A stretch of 64,000 nt of DNA from Aeromicrobium sp. Root344 (GTDB lineage Bacteria > Actinomycetota > Actinomycetes > Propionibacteriales > Nocardioidaceae): positions 236,708-300,707 of the forward strand of contig NZ_LMDH01000001.1 in the NCBI RefSeq assembly GCF_001425755.1. Reading direction: 5' to 3'. The translations under genes were made by a program, and so were the position numbers. The notes below the pieces were generated by a model. It was given only the letters and a program-made list of their open reading frames with translations. It did not search any database and was not told the DNA's origin. Positions 59,970-64,000 of the stretch are shown in pieces; the first letter of the stretch is position 1, and each line of letters begins with the position of its first letter.

Positions 59970-60733
59970 GCCGCGGTCCACCCACCGTCGGCGTAGACCT
60001 CGGACCCGGTCATGAACGTCGAGTCGTCACTCACCAGGAACGCCACGACGGCGGCGATCTCGTCACCGCGGCCGAGCCGGCCCATGGGCGTACCGGCGAG
60101 CATCGCGGCATGCCGCTCCGACCCCTCGTGCCGCGCCAGCAGCTGCTCGGTGCCGATGAAGCCCGGGTGCAGGGAGTTGACGCGTACGCCCGAGGTCGCC
60201 CAGTGCAGCGCCGCGTTCTTGGTCAGCGTCCGCACGGCGCCCTTGGCCGCGTGATAGGCGGCGCTGTTGCCGAAGCCGCCTACGGTGCCGAGGATCGACG
60301 ACACGTTGACGATCGAGCCGGCATCAGCGGCAGCCATCACCGGGCCGAAGTGCTTCATGCCGAGCCAGACGCCATTGACCCCGATGGCCATGACCTGGTC
60401 CCAGTGCTCGACCTCCTCGTCCTCGACCGTCGCGATGCTGCCGATCGCCGCGTTGTTGACGAGGGCGTCGAGCCGGCCGTACTCCCGCTCCACGAACGCC
60501 GCGGCCGCCCGCCACTGCTCCTCGACCGAGACGTCGAGCGCCAGGGCGGTGTGCCGACCGGGCGTGTCGGCGAGGCTCTGCGCCAGCGCCTCGCAGGCCG
60601 AGACATCGAGGTCGGTCAGCACGAGATGGCCACCCTCGTCGGCGATGCGCCGCGCCACCGCCGCGCCGAGCCCACCCGTCGCGCCGGTCAGCAGCACGAC
60701 CTTGCCGTCGATCCTGGAGCTCATCGTGGTCAT
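59966..60733 (-). CDS. Short-chain dehydrogenase/reductase
   Basis: The 255-aa classical SDR has TGATGGLG, NNAAIG, Ser in VNVSSILG, YHAAKGAV and the C-terminal MTGSEVYADGGW. Resembles 3-hydroxysteroid/3-alpha-type dehydrogenases, but substrate is not readable. Follows the MDR gene by 10 bases in an operon. Confidence 0.92.
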   Translation of the reverse strand: MTTMSSRIDGKVVLLTGATGGLGAAVARRIADEGGHLVLTDLDVSACEALAQSLADTPGRHTALALDVSVEEQWRAAAAFVEREYGRLDALVNNAAIGSIATVEDEEVEHWDQVMAIGVNGVWLGMKHFGPVMAAADAGSIVNVSSILGTVGGFGNSAAYHAAKGAVRTLTKNAALHWATSGVRVNSLHPGFIGTEQLLARHEGSERHAAMLAGTPMGRLGRGDEIAAVVAFLVSDDSTFMTGSEVYADGGWTAA

Positions 60734-60743
60734 GGTCAGCCCT

Positions 60744-61784
60744 TCAACGTGCGTCGGTGATGTGGACAAGGGTCTTGCCGGTCGTGCGGCCGGCGATCAT
60801 CTCGGTCAGCGCTCTCGGGGCACTCGCGAGTCCGTCGAAGACGGTCTCGCGCTGCTGCAGCCGGCCGTCGGCGAGCGCCGCCCCGAGCTCGGCCTGCATC
60901 TGGTCGAGCAGGTCGAGGTTGCTGCTGCCGCGGAACCCGCGAATCGTCAGGTCCTTGGCGACGGCGAGGAACAGGTTGCGCGGACCGGTCGGCTCCGACT
61001 CGTACTCCGACACCGATCCGCAGATCGCGATCCGCCCGTCACGGTTCATCGCGTCCAGCGCGGCCTCGAGATGATCGCCGCCGACGCAGTCGAAGTAGAC
61101 GTCGATGCCCTCCGGTGCGGCCTCCGCGAGGCCCTGGAGCACCGCCGTCGTGCGATAGCTGAACGCCGCGTCGACACCGAGATCGTCGAGCAGCCAGCGG
61201 ACCTTCTCGTCCGAGCCCGCGCTGGCTACGACGCGGTTGCCGTGCAGCTTCGCGATCTGGACGGCGAGGCTGCCGACGGCGCCCGCGGCGGCGGAGACCC
61301 ACACCGTCTCCCCGCCCTTGAGCGCACCGACGACCGACAGCCCGGCGTACGCCGTGAGGCCCATGCCGCCGAGCACCCCGAGATACGACTGCGGCTCGGC
61401 AATCGACGTGTCGAGCGCCCGCAAGGTGCCGAGGCCGCTGAGCTGCACCGCGGCAGCATCGACGACGGCGTAGTCGCGCCAGCCCCGTGCGTGCCAGACC
61501 GTGTCGCCGGGTGCGAATCCCTCGGCGCGTGACTCCACGACCTCGCCGATCGTCATGATCCCGTCCATCGCCGCGTGCAGCGGGAACGCCACGAAGTAGC
61601 CCTCCGGCGCCGCCTCGCGGAGCCTCAGCCGCAGCCCGGGATCGACCGAGGTCCACGTGTTGCGCACGAGCACCTGACCGGGACCGACCGGCTCGACGCG
61701 CACCTCGACGACCTCGAAGTGCCGCTCCTCGACCGGTCCGCGCGGATAGGAGGCGACCTGGAGCTGCCGTCCGGTCAGGGCCAT
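60744..61784 (-). CDS. NADP-dependent MDR reductase (leukotriene-B4 dehydrogenase/alkenal reductase type)
   Basis: The 346-aa product has RNTWTSVDPGLRLRL, GGMGLTAYAGL, VSAAAGAVGSLAVQIAKL and VYFDCVGGDHLEAAL, the signature of zinc-free enoyl/alkenal reductases. It starts at 61784, with palindrome site 2 about 40 bases upstream. First gene of the operon with the SDR. Confidence 0.9.
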   Translation of the reverse strand: MALTGRQLQVASYPRGPVEERHFEVVEVRVEPVGPGQVLVRNTWTSVDPGLRLRLREAAPEGYFVAFPLHAAMDGIMTIGEVVESRAEGFAPGDTVWHARGWRDYAVVDAAAVQLSGLGTLRALDTSIAEPQSYLGVLGGMGLTAYAGLSVVGALKGGETVWVSAAAGAVGSLAVQIAKLHGNRVVASAGSDEKVRWLLDDLGVDAAFSYRTTAVLQGLAEAAPEGIDVYFDCVGGDHLEAALDAMNRDGRIAICGSVSEYESEPTGPRNLFLAVAKDLTIRGFRGSSNLDLLDQMQAELGAALADGRLQQRETVFDGLASAPRALTEMIAGRTTGKTLVHITDAR

Positions 61785-61822
61785 CGCACGACTCGGCAGC
61801 GGAAGGGTGAATTGTCGGTCAT

Positions 61823-61839
61823 ACTGAACTAATATCAGT
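61823..61839. promoter_or_regulatory. Regulon palindrome, site 2
   Basis: ACTGA-N7-TCAGT, perfect arms, between the MDR reductase operon and the divergent tetR. Confidence 0.7.
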
Positions 61840-61961
61840 TCTGGACACGTCTTCACAAAGGTCGCTCTGAATTGCCACACGCTTTCACCCGTGGCACTGT
61901 ACGGAATGAGCCGAGTTCAGGTCATGGTCGGTGACGACCACGAGAGTTGGGAATCGCATCG

Positions 61962-62609
61962 ATGAGCACAGTCGACAACGCACCGCGCACCGAGAGCCCG
62001 CGCTCCAAGCGCGCGGTGATCATCGCCACCGCGATCGACCGCTTCGGCGAGGAGGGCTTCGAGCACACCAAGTGGGCGACGATCGCCGATGACGTCGGCA
62101 TCGGCCAGACCGCGCTCTACCACTACTTCGAGTCCAAGGTGCACTGCCTGCTCACGATCATGCGGCTCGAGCTCAGCAACTCCGTCGAGCGGTTCCGGGC
62201 CGCCACCGAGTCTGCCCCTGACTCCGCAGCGGCCCTGACCGCGGCGGTCGCCAGTGCGTACGAGGCCTCGCCCCGCGACGCGCTGCAGCGCCGCATCCTG
62301 CAGAACCACATGGACCTGCTCGCCACCAAGCGGCCGTCCAAGAAGGAGGAGGAAGAGCGGCTCCTCTGCCGCTCCCTCGTCCAGGAGATCGAGCACAACT
62401 GGACCGGCCTGGTCCAGAAGGGCATCGACGACGGCGCGTTCCGGGTCGATGACGCCCTGCTGACGGCCCGCATGCTGCTCGCGCTCGTCGTCGGTGTGTG
62501 GCGCTGGTACCGCCCCGGCGGCGAGATGACGCTCGAGCAGATCACCGAGGTCATGGCCGAGGCCGCGGCGCGGCTCGTCGACTCCGCCGAGGTCCCGGCC
62601 CGCACCTGA
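61962..62609 (+). CDS. TetR-family regulator of the catabolic locus
   Basis: The 215-aa product has HTH FEHTKWATIADDVGIGQTALYHYFESK and a helical ligand domain. Its position beside site 2 and the repetition of the same dyad at three nearby promoters make it the likely regulator. Acyl-CoA thioesters are typical ligands of TetR proteins in such loci. Confidence 0.9.
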   Translation: MSTVDNAPRTESPRSKRAVIIATAIDRFGEEGFEHTKWATIADDVGIGQTALYHYFESKVHCLLTIMRLELSNSVERFRAATESAPDSAAALTAAVASAYEASPRDALQRRILQNHMDLLATKRPSKKEEEERLLCRSLVQEIEHNWTGLVQKGIDDGAFRVDDALLTARMLLALVVGVWRWYRPGGEMTLEQITEVMAEAAARLVDSAEVPART

Positions 62610-62658
62610 GCCGCCCTCCCCGGGAGTGGCTCTGGCACGTACGTCCTCGGTGATCTAA

Positions 62659-62675
62659 ACTGAATTCGTCTCAGT
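62659..62675. promoter_or_regulatory. Regulon palindrome, site 3
   Basis: ACTGA-N7-TCAGT, perfect arms, 28 bases before the acyl-CoA dehydrogenase ATG. Confidence 0.7.
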
Positions 62676-62703
62676 TTGCTTCAGCGACGTTCCCGAGGTC
62701 CTC

Positions 62704-63792
62704 ATGTCACCCACGTCCACTGCTGTCCCCCGTACGTTCGACGCGGCGCCCAGCTCCGACCCGTCCATCCTCATGCCGGTCGCCGAGCACGACGACCTGC
62801 GCGAGATCGTGCGTGCCGTGGTCGCGAAGTCCGACGACACCTGGGTCCGGCTGATGTCGGAGCTCGAGGTCGGCTCGCTCGCCGTGCCCGAGGCCTTGGG
62901 CGGTGCGGGCTTCGGCTTGCGCGAGGTCGGCGTGGTGCTCGAGGAGACCGGTGGCGCCCTGCTCCCCGACCCGGTCCTCGCCTCAGCGGTCGTGGCGGTG
63001 CAGGCGCTGATCGCCGCGGACGAGCCAGGTGTCCTCCTCGATGCCGTCTCGTCGGGGCGCGAGGTCGCCACCGTCGCCTGGGCGAGTCCCCACGACGTAC
63101 GGGCGACGCTGTCCGGCGAGTGGGTGCTCACGGGATCCGCCGACCGCGTCCTGCACGCCGACGCCGCCGAGCACCTCGTCGTGCCGGCCGCCACCGACGG
63201 CGGAACGGCGCTGTTCGTCGTCGACCTGCGACAGGAGTCCACCACCTTGCGCGCGCGACAGGTCCTCGACGACACCCGGCCGCTCGCCGACGTCACCATC
63301 GCCAACGCCCCCGCCCGGCTCCTGGTCGGCCCCGAGCGATTCGCCGACGCGTGGCGCACCGTGCAGACCGCGGCAGCGATCGGCGTCGCGGCCGAGCACA
63401 CCGGCATGGCGGCGCACCTCCTCGAGTCGACGACGGCATACCTGCTCGAACGTCAGCAGTTCGGCCGGGCGATCGCGTCGTTCCAGGCGATCAAGCACCG
63501 GCTCGCCGACCTGCTCGTCGACCTCGAGCGGGCTCGTTCGGCGTCGCGCTATGCCGCCGCGATCTTCGACGTCGACCCCGCCGAAGCCGTCCTCCCTGCC
63601 CGCATCGCGGCCGCGGTCTGCCAGGACGTCGTGATCCGCGCCGCCCACGAGTCGGTCCAGCTGCACGGTGGCATCGGCTTCACCTGGGAGCACACCGCAC
63701 ACCGGTACGTACGCCGCGCCCTCGGCGACGAGGGACTGTTCGGCAGCTCCCGCGCGCACCGCGCCGCCATCGCCGACCTCGTCGGCCTCTGA
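62704..63792 (+). CDS. Acyl-CoA dehydrogenase family protein
   Basis: The 362-aa flavoprotein has SLAVPEALGGAGFGLREVGVVLEE, the middle beta domain and the C-terminal helices (ERQQFGRAIASFQAIKHRLADL, LHGGIGFTWEHTAHRYVRRAL). The unusual N-terminus and length resemble the FadE subunits that form heteromeric complexes on CoA thioesters of ring or side-chain substrates; a partner subunit could lie beyond the window. Confidence 0.9.
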   Translation: MSPTSTAVPRTFDAAPSSDPSILMPVAEHDDLREIVRAVVAKSDDTWVRLMSELEVGSLAVPEALGGAGFGLREVGVVLEETGGALLPDPVLASAVVAVQALIAADEPGVLLDAVSSGREVATVAWASPHDVRATLSGEWVLTGSADRVLHADAAEHLVVPAATDGGTALFVVDLRQESTTLRARQVLDDTRPLADVTIANAPARLLVGPERFADAWRTVQTAAAIGVAAEHTGMAAHLLESTTAYLLERQQFGRAIASFQAIKHRLADLLVDLERARSASRYAAAIFDVDPAEAVLPARIAAAVCQDVVIRAAHESVQLHGGIGFTWEHTAHRYVRRALGDEGLFGSSRAHRAAIADLVGL

Positions 63793-63833
63793 TCCCAGCA
63801 CCACCTGTTGACCGGTGACCCATCGTCACCCAT

Positions 63834-63850
63834 ACTGAAATGAATCCAGT
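63834..63850. promoter_or_regulatory. Regulon palindrome, site 4
   Basis: ACTGA-N7-CCAGT, one mismatch in the right arm, 20 bases before the enoyl-CoA hydratase GTG. Confidence 0.6.
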
Positions 63851-63870
63851 TCATTTTGAAAGGACATGCC

Positions 63871-64000
63871 GTGATTGACACCGACCACATCGTGCTCGAG
63901 AAGGATGGCGAGGTCGCACGCGTGTGGCTCAACCGTCCGCACAAGAAGAACGCCGTCACCCTCGAGCTGCTCCACCGGCTCGACGAGATCATCGTGGAGG
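63871..64000 (+). CDS. Enoyl-CoA hydratase/isomerase (N-terminal part)
   Basis: The visible 43 residues (MIDTDHIVLEKDGEVARVWLNRPHKKNAVTLELLH, read in two parts: strand VARVWLNRP and KKNAVT) are the crotonase N-terminus. It starts with GTG after AAAGGA and runs off the right edge. It likely hydrates the product of the preceding acyl-CoA dehydrogenase. Confidence 0.85.
   Translation, partial: MIDTDHIVLEKDGEVARVWLNRPHKKNAVTLELLHRLDEIIVE

Overview
The window is about 64 kb of high-GC, gene-dense DNA with short intergenic gaps and many GTG starts. Lineage markers present are WhiB1, SigR/RsrA, a PdtaS-type kinase, an E1/E2-fused Kgd, an Asn/Arg-rich Rho insertion, the tiny ribosomal protein bL37 and SoxR with no SoxS. 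These indicate a free-living actinobacterium. The argS-lysA / hom-thrC-thrB-rho-rpmE-prfA order and the DUF6104 gene behind kgd fit Nocardioidaceae (an Aeromicrobium- or Nocardioides-like organism); the genus is inference.

Layout. 0-14 kb, mostly minus strand: a core block argS-lysA-DUF1345 // hom-thrC-thrB-rho-gpx-rpmE-prfA, making threonine, lysine and arginyl-tRNA beside termination functions. It is split at 6.8-9.5 kb by a redox islet: soxR, a perfect SoxR box, a 39-codon scar of a quinone oxidoreductase, an MFS pump and an MmpS-like protein. A single-domain response regulator, an unusual structured intergenic stretch and tRNA-Arg(CCG) with tandem 3'-half copies follow. 14-25 kb is accessory: a WYL regulator and epoxide hydrolase, a DHA2 pump with its TetR, a VOC gene broken by an amber codon, a carboxyethylornithine-synthase-like enzyme, an SDR, an ECF sigma/anti-sigma pair and OsmC. 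25-33 kb is central metabolism: kgd, malic enzyme and oxidoreductases, then whiB1. 33-48 kb is regulatory and core: PdtaS, a TPP enzyme, bL37, rsrA-sigR with a SigR-type autoregulatory promoter, SRAP, an ECF sigma/anti-sigma/extracellular-domain fusion, aroA-rsgA-hisN, a CBS protein, PadR-arfB and a Zur-box-linked zinc-free L36. 48-57 kb holds mixed small genes, an unusual flavoprotein, a MarR/MDR pair and a VOC operon facing a CGNR regulator. 57-64 kb is a catabolic locus (ADH, SDR, MDR, two NTF2-like proteins, acyl-CoA dehydrogenase, the start of an enoyl-CoA hydratase). A TetR gene sits inside it, and four of its promoters share the palindrome ACTGA-N7-TCAGT.

The strongest second-look items are: the tandem tRNA-Arg 3' halves; the deleted quinone oxidoreductase kept as a translated leader in the SoxR operon; the SigR/SigR' dual start driven from inside the SRAP gene; the shared palindrome of the right-hand catabolic locus; the membrane-anchored sigma fusion facing a degenerate GGDEF-like protein; the paired long-stem structure upstream of argS; and many genes with a TANNNT hexamer exactly 6-7 nt before the start codon, indicating leaderless mRNAs. 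I saw no CRISPR array, integrase, insertion sequence or rRNA. No gene-free stretch exceeds 300 bases; the longest is 13239-13506.
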